Shown one piece after another: positions 44,793 to 53,413 of a DNA stretch of 64,000 nucleotides (the first letter of the stretch is position 1; every line of letters begins with the position of its first letter). Source of the stretch: Terriglobia bacterium (lineage in GTDB: Bacteria > Acidobacteriota > Terriglobia > Acidiferrales > UBA7541); contig JAIMAG010000008.1 in assembly GCA_023512135.1 (NCBI GenBank), positions 1 to 64,000 on the forward strand. The letters run 5' to 3'. The notes beneath the pieces were generated by a model. It searched no databases and was not told where the DNA came from. It was given only the letters and a program-made list of their open reading frames with translations. A program made the position numbers and the translations under genes.

Positions 44793-47438
44793 ATGCGCGC
44801 AGCCTGGTCACAGTTCCGCCGCAGGGACACTGTCTCGGAGGCTGCTTGGGCAGCCTTCACCCGCGCCGCACTGGCCGGTGCATCCACGGACGAGCTGCTG
44901 GGGCGGGCTGCCCGGGGTCTGTTGGAGCTGGGCCGTGCTGATCGCGCCGGTATTTGGCTGGTTCGAGACCGGGAAGCGGAAACGTTGACCGGCGCGGTCG
45001 TGGATGCGTTGCTTTCGCCGGTTCCGCCGGCTTGGTGTCGAGCCCGGCTCCCCTCGCCCGCGCTGGGTATGTTGCTGCACAGCAGGGAACCGATCGTCGC
45101 CGAGAGCAATCAGTTTGCCGAAGCGTCTGACCTGGAAGCCCTGACCGGTCTCCGCACCGTGGTTTGGTTGCCGCTCCGGACTGCCGAACGCCTCTGGGGA
45201 GTGGCCTGGGTCGGCTATCGCGATCCGGCTGAGCCACCGAAACCGCAGGTCCTGCATCCTTTCGTCGAGCAGCTGGTCGTTGTGCTCAGCGAACGCGCCG
45301 CAAAGGAAGAACTCCATCGGCTGCAAGCGGCGGTCGCAGCGCTGGGAGAGCTTGTGCGGATGGTGTTTACCGGTACTTCCCGAACAGAGGTTTTTGCTCG
45401 CATTACCCAGGCGGTGGTGGCCCACACACCCGCGCACTGGGCTGCACTCGCCCGGTTAGACGGAGCCACATTGCACCTCCTCAGCGGTCACGGTCCGCCG
45501 GAGTTTTCCGCACCCCTGCATCTCCCAGAACTTCTGGCTGCCGCTTGCCGCGCCTGGGTGAACCGCACAGCGGTTTCGGCCAGGTTGCCCGGTCGAGCCG
45601 TGCCCCAGTCCGCCGCAGAATCCGTAACGGTGCTCCTGGTGCCGGTTCCGCTGCCGTGGGCGACACCCAGTCTGCTGCTGGCTGGATTCGAAGTCGAATC
45701 GCTGGAGGAATCTGCTCGCACTTACCTGCTCATGTTGGCGCAACTGGTCGCGCTGGCTGCGCATGCGGAACCTGTCGAATCCATGGGCGCCGATGCCGCC
45801 GCGCTGCATCCGGCAGGGGAACGCACCGAGGAAACGGTGCAGGCTGAGGGCAGCGCCGCTCTGGCAGTGCAGGCGAGCCGCCTCGAGGCCGAGCTGCGCA
45901 GTGTGCTCGATTCGGTGCACGCCGGCATTCTGCTCGCAGACCGGTCAGGACAGATTCGCTACGTCAATCATCGCTTTGTGCAGTTGCTGGGTGTGGACCC
46001 GCTTCAGCAGCCGGAGCTGCGCCATCTCGATGCGCTGGCTGCCGCCGTTCAGGACCGCTTCCGCAATCCCGAAGAATTCGCCGAACGCTGGCGGCAGCTG
46101 CGCCGCGAACGGGAAGAAGTCTGCGTGGACGAGCTGGAGATGGTTCGTCCGACACGCAAAATCATCGAACGCTGTGCACGTCCGGTGCTGGACCGCGCGG
46201 GCCGGTGCCTGGGTTGGCTGGAGGTCTATCGCGACCTCACCCAGCAGCGCCTGATTCAGACCCAACTCGTGCAAACGGAAAAAATGGCGGCCCTCGGCCA
46301 GCTTGTCAGTGGCATCGCCCACGAGCTGAACAATCCGCTCACCTCCATCATGGGCTACGCACAATTGCTGCTCAGTCGCCGCCTGCACGAAGACCGCATC
46401 GCCGATGCCGAAAAGATCTACCAGGAAGCAGAACGCGCCCGCCGGCTGGTGAAAAGCCTGCTCCTGTTTGCCCGCGAAGCCAAGCCGGAACACCGGCTCG
46501 TGGACCTGAACGAAATCGTCGAACGCACCCTGGCGCTGCGCAGCTACGAATTGAAGGTGGAAAACATTCAGGTCACACTCGATCTTGATCCCGATCTGCC
46601 GCGAACCCTTGCCGATGCCCACCAGCTCCAGCAGGTGATCCTGAACCTCGTGGTCAACGCCGAGCAGGCTTTGCAGATGGCCCGCGGCAGCGGCAACATC
46701 TGGATTCGCACCCGTCGGGCGCCGGGCAACCGCATCGCGCTCGAAGTCGCCGACGATGGCCCCGGCATTCCCCCCGCGCTTGCTTCCCGCATCTTCGACC
46801 CGTTCTTTACCACCAAACCGCCGGGACTGGGCACCGGGCTGGGACTTTCGATCGCCTACGGCATCGTGCAGGAACACGGCGGTGAAATTACCGTGGATTC
46901 CCAGCCCGGCCAGGGTGCGACCTTTGTTGTGCAGCTGCCGGTTGTCACCGTGGCTGAGCCGTCACGACGGGTTGAGTCCCAGGCCAGTGCGGAGTGCCGT
47001 GTGCATCCCGGTCGGCGAATTCTGGTCGTCGAAGATGAGCCCACCGTCGCCCAGCTTATCGTGGACGTGCTTACCGAACAGGGCCACCAGGTCGAAGCGG
47101 TGCTCGACAGCCGCGAGGGCCTCCACCGGGTCTCCCAGCAGGACTACGACCTGGTCATCTGCGACCTGCGCATGCCCCGCCTGGATGGACGCGCTTTTTA
47201 CGAAGCTCTGGTTCGCTCCGGCAGTCCCGCCCGCAACCGGCTGTTCTTCATCACCGGAGATACGCTTGCACCCCGTACCGTAGAGTTTTTGAAAACGCAC
47301 CAGATTCCCTACCTGGCCAAGCCGTTCCTGGTCGAAGAATTGACTCTGGCCGTGCACCGTCTGCTGGCGAGTTCTTCGGCCACCAATGCGGCTGACCAGC
47401 CCGGGAAAACAGCTGCAGCCCCGGCGAGGAAATCATGA
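44793..47438 (+). CDS. Hybrid sensor histidine kinase (GAF-PAS-HisKA-HATPase-receiver)
   Basis: 881 residues, no membrane helix. N-terminal GAF-like domain (about 20-175), a second GAF-like segment (about 185-330), a PAS domain (about 370-480, VLDSVHAGILLADRSGQIRYV), DHp with H510 (GIAHELNNPLTSIMGYAQ), ATPase domain with N-box VILNLVVNAEQAL, G1 DDGPGIP and G2 GTGLGLSI, and a C-terminal receiver with D791 (LVICDLRMPRLDG). All kinase motifs are intact. The receiver may pass phosphate on or restrain the kinase. Its last four bases overlap the start of the receiver-DHp gene (ATGA). Likely partner of the regulator at 43051. Confidence 0.93.
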   Translation: MRAAWSQFRRRDTVSEAAWAAFTRAALAGASTDELLGRAARGLLELGRADRAGIWLVRDREAETLTGAVVDALLSPVPPAWCRARLPSPALGMLLHSREPIVAESNQFAEASDLEALTGLRTVVWLPLRTAERLWGVAWVGYRDPAEPPKPQVLHPFVEQLVVVLSERAAKEELHRLQAAVAALGELVRMVFTGTSRTEVFARITQAVVAHTPAHWAALARLDGATLHLLSGHGPPEFSAPLHLPELLAAACRAWVNRTAVSARLPGRAVPQSAAESVTVLLVPVPLPWATPSLLLAGFEVESLEESARTYLLMLAQLVALAAHAEPVESMGADAAALHPAGERTEETVQAEGSAALAVQASRLEAELRSVLDSVHAGILLADRSGQIRYVNHRFVQLLGVDPLQQPELRHLDALAAAVQDRFRNPEEFAERWRQLRREREEVCVDELEMVRPTRKIIERCARPVLDRAGRCLGWLEVYRDLTQQRLIQTQLVQTEKMAALGQLVSGIAHELNNPLTSIMGYAQLLLSRRLHEDRIADAEKIYQEAERARRLVKSLLLFAREAKPEHRLVDLNEIVERTLALRSYELKVENIQVTLDLDPDLPRTLADAHQLQQVILNLVVNAEQALQMARGSGNIWIRTRRAPGNRIALEVADDGPGIPPALASRIFDPFFTTKPPGLGTGLGLSIAYGIVQEHGGEITVDSQPGQGATFVVQLPVVTVAEPSRRVESQASAECRVHPGRRILVVEDEPTVAQLIVDVLTEQGHQVEAVLDSREGLHRVSQQDYDLVICDLRMPRLDGRAFYEALVRSGSPARNRLFFITGDTLAPRTVEFLKTHQIPYLAKPFLVEELTLAVHRLLASSSATNAADQPGKTAAAPARKS

Positions 47439-48067
47439 GCGCACCGCGACGAATGGTTCTGCTGGCTGTTGCCGAACCCACCCTGCGCCATCTGCTGGTT
47501 GCCCATCTGTTGCATGCGGATGGACCACTGCAACTGTCTGTTGCCACAGACTTCGAACAGGCCTGTCGGCAGGCCGAACGCCTGCGCCCGGAAGTGGTGA
47601 TTCTCGATGAAACCTGTGCTGGGGATCGCCCGATGGGACAGGCAGTGCAACGGCTCGTCCCCCTGGCACCGGTCATCGCGTTGACCGATTCTGCCCGTCA
47701 GGCCGAATTGGCCGACTGGATCAGGACCGGAGACGTGGACGTGGTCCCTCAGGTGGGCAACTACCTGCCTGTGGTCTTTGCGCTGGTCTTCCGCCGGATT
47801 GCCCGGCCCGGCCCCCTGCGTGTGCCCCTGCGCGACGAGCTGGGCTGGCCCCCTGAACAATTCGCCGAAATCCTCCGGCACGAAGTCAACAATCCACTCA
47901 CCGGCATCCTGGGCAATGCCGAACTGCTGCTCGCCCGCCGTGAACGACTCCCGGCGGCCGCCGTCCAACGGCTGGAAACGATCACAGAGCTTGCCGTCCG
48001 CTTGCGCGAGACCATTCGTCGCATCACTGCCCGCCTGGCCCAGGCACAGCAGGCCCGTTCGGCCTGA
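47435..48067 (+). CDS. Receiver-like domain fused to a DHp domain, no ATPase domain
   Basis: 210 residues. Residues 5-120 have a receiver-like fold with a possible acceptor D58 (VVILDET), but the acidic pocket is reduced (one Glu near residue 14) and the conserved Lys is not found. Residues 138-205 form a HisKA-type DHp helix pair with H149 in LRHEVNNPLTGILGNAEL. The protein ends about 60 residues after this His, so there is no catalytic ATPase domain. Phosphate would have to come from another kinase or regulator, which makes it a possible phosphotransfer or phosphatase module. The start overlaps the hybrid kinase stop (ATGA). Confidence 0.85.
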   Translation: MSAPRRMVLLAVAEPTLRHLLVAHLLHADGPLQLSVATDFEQACRQAERLRPEVVILDETCAGDRPMGQAVQRLVPLAPVIALTDSARQAELADWIRTGDVDVVPQVGNYLPVVFALVFRRIARPGPLRVPLRDELGWPPEQFAEILRHEVNNPLTGILGNAELLLARRERLPAAAVQRLETITELAVRLRETIRRITARLAQAQQARSA

Positions 48068-48071
48068 GCGC

Positions 48072-48085
48072 ATTCCCGGGGGAAT
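48072..48085. repeat. Inverted repeat between convergent genes
   Basis: ATTCCC-GG-GGGAAT, perfect 14-base dyad just after the receiver-DHp stop codon, followed by a second weak stem TCCGG / CCGGA. It may act as a bidirectional end signal, although no T-run is present. Confidence 0.4.
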
Positions 48086-48119
48086 CCGGGGGCAACCGGA
48101 TGAGGTGGCATTTTGTTGG

Positions 48120-49313
48120 CTAGGCCCGAAACAGAACTTCCTCGCGGTTGAACTGCCATGCCGCCAGCCCCAGACCCAGGGCGGCGTACACACAGGAGGA
48201 AATCAGCACCAGCGCAATGGACAGCCAGGGAAAGCTGCCAGTAAAAATTTCCTGTGCGACCAGCGAGACGTTCAGAATCGGTACCCAGGCCGTCACCGGA
48301 TTGATTTCCACTCCGGGCAGCACCGAGCCGATCGCAGGCAGCAGCACCCCGAGCATCACGTAGCCGGTATAGCTCTGCGCTTCCTTGTAGCTTTTCGCAA
48401 ACACCGCCAGCGCGAGCAGCACACCCGACAGCAGCACCGCCACCGGCAGCACCAGCGCGAAGACCAGCACTGCAGAACCCGCACTCACTGTGAACGTCTC
48501 GCTGGCCCCGGATCCGCCCCGCTGCAGATAGAGGACACTGTAGGCAAAGGAGCCCAGCGCCAGCAGCGTCGTGACCAGCGAAAGGGTCAGGACCACGAGG
48601 AATTTTCCGGCCACCAGCTCGATCCGCCGTGCGGCACTGGCCAGCAAAGTTTCCAGCGTGCCTCGTTCTTTTTCCCCCGCCGTCAGGTCGATGGCCGGGT
48701 GCAGGGCCCCGCTGGCACACAAGAGGATGATGAAATACGGCAGCAACCGCCCGAGCCGCATCCCGGCGACCTGTTCCGCCCGGGCCACATCTTCGCGCCG
48801 CGTCTCGACCGGTTTCAACAGTGCTGCGGAAAATCCCCGACTGGCCAGCCGGCGACCCACCACCTGCTCCCGGTATTCTCGCGCGATGGCTTCCAGCCGT
48901 TCGGCAGCCGCTTCCGAGCGCAGCTCGGTTTGATACAGGTAGATGCGAATCTCCGGTGCCGGTGCGCCCTGCTCCAGGCTGGCCTGAAAACCGGGCGGGA
49001 ATTCCACCGCGGCCCGCAGCTTCTTCTCGTTGATTTGTTCGCGGAAGTTGGCTTCGGGCGCCACCACGTCGAACTGTTCGTCGGCCCGAATCCGCGCGGC
49101 CAGCTCTGGGGCGTGTTCTTCGCCGAGCAGCATGATCCGTTGGGCTTCCCGCCGGGTTTTCTCCAGGCTCATTTCGGAGAGTTTGGCAAATCCCGTTGAC
49201 AGCAGCGGAAACAGCACCAGCGGAAAGACGAGCGTGGCGAACAGGGTGCGCCGGTCGCGCATCATATCCAGCAACTCTTTGCGATAGACGATCAGAACAT
49301 TCCGCAACGTCAC
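48120..49313 (-). CDS. natB: ABC-2-type transporter permease, NatB-like (second copy)
   Basis: 397 residues. An N-terminal helix (about 20-42), a large extracytoplasmic domain (about 45-190) and five or six C-terminal helices (about 195-390). VIYRKELLDMMRDRRTLFATLVFPLVLFPLL at the start (here quoted in parts: YRKELLDMMRDRRT) and DLTAGEKERGTLETLLASA are NatB/ABC-2 signatures. NatAB exports Na+ in Bacillus; the substrate here is unknown. It is a paralogue of the next upstream gene, from which it is separated by 15 bases. Confidence 0.9.
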   Translation of the reverse strand: MTLRNVLIVYRKELLDMMRDRRTLFATLVFPLVLFPLLSTGFAKLSEMSLEKTRREAQRIMLLGEEHAPELAARIRADEQFDVVAPEANFREQINEKKLRAAVEFPPGFQASLEQGAPAPEIRIYLYQTELRSEAAAERLEAIAREYREQVVGRRLASRGFSAALLKPVETRREDVARAEQVAGMRLGRLLPYFIILLCASGALHPAIDLTAGEKERGTLETLLASAARRIELVAGKFLVVLTLSLVTTLLALGSFAYSVLYLQRGGSGASETFTVSAGSAVLVFALVLPVAVLLSGVLLALAVFAKSYKEAQSYTGYVMLGVLLPAIGSVLPGVEINPVTAWVPILNVSLVAQEIFTGSFPWLSIALVLISSCVYAALGLGLAAWQFNREEVLFRA

Positions 49314-49328
49314 GGATAGCCTCCGGCT

Positions 49329-50531
49329 CTAGGACCGGAACAGAACTTCTTCCCGGTGAAATTGTCGCACCGCGGCCCACAGCGCCAAGGCCGCGTAGAC
49401 GCAGGTGGAGCCGAAAATGATGCCAATCAGCTTCCAGGGATAGTTGCCCACGAAGATTTCCTTTGCCACCAGGGCCACGTTCAGCACCGGCACCAGCGCC
49501 AGTTTCGGCGTCAGCTCGATGCCCGGCAGCATCGAAGCCACGGCCGGCAGAATCACGACGAACAGCAGGGGCCCGAGATAGGTCTGTGCTTCCCGGTAAT
49601 TCCGCGCCAGGAGCGCAACGGCCATCAGACCGGCAGCGAACGTCACCGCCAGCGGGAGCACCATGAAAAACACTGCGGCCGCCGCCTTCGCGCTGAGCGC
49701 CAGCACGAGCCGGTCGCTGACCCTGGCCAGCAGGCCGGCACCCAGCGTCGCGGTCAGAGAGAAGGAAGCAATCGCCAGAGCCGTCGTCACGGCCGCCACC
49801 AGCGACACCAGCAGGAATTTCCCCAGCACTAGGTCGGTGCGCCGGACCGGGCTGGCCAGAACGGTTTCGATGGTTCCGCGTTCTTTCTCGCCGGCGGTTA
49901 CATCCATCGCGGGATACATCGCACCGGTCAGGCACAGAGCGATGATGAAATAGGGCAGCAGCAGGCCCAGGATGTTTCCGCCGACCCGCTCGGCGGTGGC
50001 CACGTTCTGCTTCGCAATCCGGAACGGCTCGCCGATTCCCTCCGGCAAGCCCTGCGTGGCCAACCGCTGCTGAACCAGTTCCGCGCCGAACCGGGCAAGG
50101 GTTTCCTCGATGTCGTCGGCGGCTTCGTCGGAGCGCTGGTCGCTGCTGTTGTAGTAGAGGAGCACGCTCTGCGACGCGTCCGGGCGGGCGCGCAAGTGCT
50201 CCTCGAACCCGGACGGGAATTCCACTACTGCGCGCAACCGTTTGGCGAGGATCGCTGCGCGGAAATCCTCGTCGGCAGCCACTGTTTCCAGCTCCGGATG
50301 CGCCCGCAGTTGTGCCGCCAAGGTTGGCGCATGTTCGGCTCCGCGGATTCCGGCCACCAGTTTTTCCTGTCCGATCCTCGTCATGATCATGAATCCGAGT
50401 GTCCCAAAGCCCAGAAACAACAATGGAAACAGCAGGATCGGCAGCAGGATCGAGGAGATCAACGTGCGCCGGTCGCGCAGCGTATCCAGCAGCTCCTTTC
50501 GGAAAACGGTGCTGACGCTTTGTAGATTCAC
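49329..50531 (-). CDS. natB: ABC-2-type transporter permease, NatB-like (first copy)
   Basis: 400 residues with the same layout as the downstream paralogue: STVFRKELLDTLRDRRT at the start, DVTAGEKERGTIETVLAS in the middle, helices at about 20-42 and from 175 to 385. Its start overlaps the end of the ATPase gene by four bases. Two different permeases with one ATPase suggest a heterodimeric membrane part. Confidence 0.9.
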   Translation of the reverse strand: MNLQSVSTVFRKELLDTLRDRRTLISSILLPILLFPLLFLGFGTLGFMIMTRIGQEKLVAGIRGAEHAPTLAAQLRAHPELETVAADEDFRAAILAKRLRAVVEFPSGFEEHLRARPDASQSVLLYYNSSDQRSDEAADDIEETLARFGAELVQQRLATQGLPEGIGEPFRIAKQNVATAERVGGNILGLLLPYFIIALCLTGAMYPAMDVTAGEKERGTIETVLASPVRRTDLVLGKFLLVSLVAAVTTALAIASFSLTATLGAGLLARVSDRLVLALSAKAAAAVFFMVLPLAVTFAAGLMAVALLARNYREAQTYLGPLLFVVILPAVASMLPGIELTPKLALVPVLNVALVAKEIFVGNYPWKLIGIIFGSTCVYAALALWAAVRQFHREEVLFRS

Positions 50532-51265
50532 GCTGGTTGCTCGACGACCCGGATGAAAATTTCTTCCAGGTCGGTTTCGTTGTACCGTCGCTGCAATTCG
50601 GCCAGGGTGCCCTCGGCCCGCAGCGTGCCGTTATGGATGATGCCGATGGTGTCGCACAGTTTTTCGGCTTCGCTCATCACGTGGGTTGAAAAGATGACTG
50701 TTTTTCCGCGCGCTCGGCAGTCGCGAATGAACCCCACAATGGTTCGCGCCGTCATGACATCGAGCCCGACGGTCGGTTCGTCGAAAATCATCACCGGCGG
50801 ATCGTGCACCAGCGTGCGGGCAATCGAGACTTTCTGCTTCATTCCCGTGGACAGCTTGTCGCAGCGCCGGTCGCGAAACGAATGCATATCCAGCGTGGTG
50901 AACAGTTCCTCGATGCGAGCCCGCAGTGCGTTCTCCTCCATCCCGTGCAGCCGCCCGAAATACGCCACCATCTCTTCGGCCGTCAGCCGCCCGTACAGCG
51001 CGGTGGCCGTGGAAAGAAAACCCACGTGCTGACGCACCTTTTCCGGCTCCTGGACCACGTCGTAGCCGGCCACGCGGGCAGTGCCTTCGGTTGGCTGCAG
51101 GATGGTTGCCAGCATGCGCAGTGTGGTCGTCTTCCCTGCGCCGTTAGCACCCAGCAGGCCGTAGATTTGTCCGGGCAGGGCCCGGAAACTCACCCGGTCG
51201 ACCGCGCGAATTTCCCCGCGCTTCCGATCCTGAAACACTTTCGTCAGTCCATGGGCTTCGATCAT
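50528..51265 (-). CDS. natA: ABC transporter ATP-binding protein, NatA-like
   Basis: 245 residues from the ATG at 51265. Walker A GANGAGKTT (about residues 40-48), Q-loop, signature LSTGMKQKV, Walker B VMIFDEPTVGLD and switch His in FSTHVMSEAE. This is the cytoplasmic motor for the two permeases downstream. The frame is open to 51325 but the first 20 codons have no family sequence. First gene of the three-gene minus-strand operon. Confidence 0.93.
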   Translation of the reverse strand: MIEAHGLTKVFQDRKRGEIRAVDRVSFRALPGQIYGLLGANGAGKTTTLRMLATILQPTEGTARVAGYDVVQEPEKVRQHVGFLSTATALYGRLTAEEMVAYFGRLHGMEENALRARIEELFTTLDMHSFRDRRCDKLSTGMKQKVSIARTLVHDPPVMIFDEPTVGLDVMTARTIVGFIRDCRARGKTVIFSTHVMSEAEKLCDTIGIIHNGTLRAEGTLAELQRRYNETDLEEIFIRVVEQPA

Positions 51266-51352
51266 GTTCAACCGCCGTTGCTGGACTTTCTCGTTCCCTG
51301 CACCTACAGGGTACGCTGCCGCCACACGACAAGTTTCAGCCGGAGCCGCAGC

Positions 51353-51763
51353 CTACTCTCCCAGAACTTTCACCAACACGCGTTTCGGCCGTCCGCCGTC
51401 GAATTCCGCGAAAAATACCTTCTGCCACGGCCCCAGCACCGGCTTGCCATTTTCGACCGACAGGGCCACCTGCTGTCCCGTGAGCAGGTTTTTCAGGTAC
51501 GCGCCGGCGTTGCTTTCGCCTTTTGTGAATTGGTACCCCTCGCGTTCGGGGGCCAGTCCCTCGAGCCATTCCAGCAGGTCGCGGTGCAGAGGCTCGTCCT
51601 CCTGCCCGACGAACACACCGGCGTTGTTGTGCATCGAGCTCACCAGCACGATGCCTTCCATGATCTCGGCTTTGGTAATGGCCTGGCTGACCCGCGGGGT
51701 CAGGTCTACTATTTCCCGCTTGTTCTTCGTCTGGATGGTGACGTATTCGTTCCAGATTCTCAT
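51353..51763 (-). CDS. YjbQ/UPF0047 family protein
   Basis: 136 residues. Family features: GIVLVSSMHNNAGVFVGQ, DEPLHRDLLEWLEGLAP, ESNAGAYLKNLLTG and GPWQKVFFAEFDGGRPKRV. The His and Asn/Asp residues that line the active site in YjbQ are present in similar positions. E. coli YjbQ has weak thiamine phosphate synthase activity; the true role is unclear. It lies 87 bases upstream of the NatA start on the same strand, so co-transcription is possible. Confidence 0.88.
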   Translation of the reverse strand: MRIWNEYVTIQTKNKREIVDLTPRVSQAITKAEIMEGIVLVSSMHNNAGVFVGQEDEPLHRDLLEWLEGLAPEREGYQFTKGESNAGAYLKNLLTGQQVALSVENGKPVLGPWQKVFFAEFDGGRPKRVLVKVLGE

Positions 51764-51927
51764 CCTTCCACTCCTGCCTGCAGATTTCTCCTCTGTGCGA
51801 ACTTCTCCCCCGGTCCGCGCACGGCTGTCCGGCTGCCCGCGTACGCGGCGGGACTAGGAGAAAGGTTTTCTGGCGAATGAACCGAAGGGCGCTCTGGCGC
51901 CATGCCGATTGGGCCAAGCCTCCGAAC

Positions 51928-52074
51928 TTACTCTTTGTGGCAGTTCGGGCATTGCTTAGCTTCGTAGTGATCGGCGCTGACCCGGAACATGTTGTTGCAC
52001 GTCACGCAGACCCGGTGAATCACCGCCTGCGGTTTCTGTGACGGTGCCGTTTCCGTTTTGGTCTGCTGGGTCAT
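51928..52074 (-). CDS. 48-residue zinc-ribbon protein
   Basis: Starts at the ATG at 52074. Sequence: polar N-terminus (about 1-18), then HRVCVTCNNMF and KQCPNCHKE, giving two CxxC pairs 19 residues apart and one zinc ribbon. No other domain. There is no ribosome site; a TAGAAT box with TGC before it (52084-52092 in reverse) lies nine bases upstream, so the mRNA may be leaderless. Function unknown. The conserved cysteines make it a likely real gene despite its length. Confidence 0.65.
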   Translation of the reverse strand: MTQQTKTETAPSQKPQAVIHRVCVTCNNMFRVSADHYEAKQCPNCHKE

Positions 52075-52083
52075 ACCGGCGTG

Positions 52084-52092
52084 ATTCTAGCA
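52084..52092 (-). promoter_or_regulatory. Extended -10 box (TGC-TAGAAT) of the zinc-ribbon gene
   Basis: Read on the minus strand: TGC TAGAAT, then nine bases, then ATG. Transcription would start within two or three bases of the start codon. Confidence 0.45.
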
Positions 52093-52117
52093 CAGGCATT
52101 CTGCCCGCGCAGCCGCC

Positions 52118-53413
52118 TCACTGCAACCGTCGGACTTCGGGAGCGACCACCGCGATCACCCCGGTCAGCACGAGCGCGAACCCGCTCGAAACAGCCAGCG
52201 CTGTCGGCGGCCCCCAGCGCTCGGCCAGGGCTCCGACCAGCAGGCTGCCCAGGGGCGTGAATCCCAAAAAAGCCATCGTGTGCATGCTCAGCACGCGCCC
52301 GCGAATCCCGTCCGGTACCACTGTCTGAATCAGGCTGTTCACCGTGGCCACCGAGCTGACCATCGCTCCGCCCACAACGGCCAGCAACAATGCGGAAAGC
52401 AGAGGCTGCCGGGAAATGCAGAACAGCACCAGGGCGCTGAAAAACAACATGGCCGCCGCCAGCACCAGTGGCCCGCGACGCCGGTGCGACTTCCACGCGG
52501 CTAGCTGCAGCCCGCCGAGCAGCGCGCCGGCACCCGCCGCCGCCACCAGGTAGCCGAGCCCGGTCGGCCCCACGTGCAGCACGTCGCGGGCGAACGCAGG
52601 CATCATGACCAGGTAAGGCAGCCCGAACATGCTCACCATGGCCACCACGACCACCAGCATCAGGATGGGGCGATGGGTCCACACGTACCGAAAGCCTTCC
52701 ACCAGCTCCGCCCGGAACGAATTGGCTGGCCGCGCTTCCCGCTCTGGAAATTTCACCTTCAGAATGGCGAACAGCAACGCCAGATAGCTGAGCGCATTCA
52801 GGAAAAAGCAGGCGGCCACGCCGACGGCGGCAATCAGAAAACCTGCTATCGAAGGGCCCAGCACCCGCGAAGTGTTGAATTGGATGGAATTCAGGGCAAT
52901 AGCGTTCAGGGTGTCTTCCGGCTCGACCAGGTCCCGCAGGGCGGCCTGGTAGCTGGGTGCGTTCAGGGCCATCGTCGTGCCCGCAAGAAATGCCAGCACG
53001 ATGATGATCGGCACCGTCACTGCTTCGCGCCACACCAGCACCGTCAGCGTCAGCGCAAGTGCCAGCATCGTACTTTGTGTCGTGAACAGCAGCCGCCGTC
53101 GGGGCACCCGGTCTGCCAGCACGCCGCCCGGCAGCGAGAACAGCAGCGCCGGCAGTTGCTGCGCGAATCCCAGCACGCCCAGCCACCAGGGAGAATTCGT
53201 CAGCAGCAGCACCAGCCACCCCTGGGCCACGTTGTGCATCCAGGTCCCGATGTTCGAAACAAAGTTCCCGATCCAGAACAGACGGAAATCCGGATGCCGC
53301 AGCGCGCGGAACCAGCCACGCTCGGGCGCCAGCAGCACATCCAGCGGCACGCGCGGGGCAGGGGCCGCCGGGGTCTCTACCCCCTGGGGAGGATACGCAG
53401 GATCGCGGGACAT
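52118..53413 (-). CDS. MFS transporter (EntS-like)
   Basis: 431 residues from the ATG at 53413. About twelve membrane helices. NVAQGWLVLLLTNSPWWLGVLG and GGVLADRVPRRRLLF (the DRxxRR loop between helices 2 and 3) are typical of the MFS_3/enterobactin-exporter group. Direction and substrate are unknown. The start codon shares one base with the stop codon of the pseudo-receiver gene (TGATG), so the two are translationally coupled. Confidence 0.92.
   Translation of the reverse strand: MSRDPAYPPQGVETPAAPAPRVPLDVLLAPERGWFRALRHPDFRLFWIGNFVSNIGTWMHNVAQGWLVLLLTNSPWWLGVLGFAQQLPALLFSLPGGVLADRVPRRRLLFTTQSTMLALALTLTVLVWREAVTVPIIIVLAFLAGTTMALNAPSYQAALRDLVEPEDTLNAIALNSIQFNTSRVLGPSIAGFLIAAVGVAACFFLNALSYLALLFAILKVKFPEREARPANSFRAELVEGFRYVWTHRPILMLVVVVAMVSMFGLPYLVMMPAFARDVLHVGPTGLGYLVAAAGAGALLGGLQLAAWKSHRRRGPLVLAAAMLFFSALVLFCISRQPLLSALLLAVVGGAMVSSVATVNSLIQTVVPDGIRGRVLSMHTMAFLGFTPLGSLLVGALAERWGPPTALAVSSGFALVLTGVIAVVAPEVRRLQ

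Noticed and set aside
47761-49935. 724-codon minus-strand frame across the NatB genes
   Set aside because: It is an alternative frame of the two NatB permease genes; the composition is Arg/Gly/Ala-rich with no membrane pattern.
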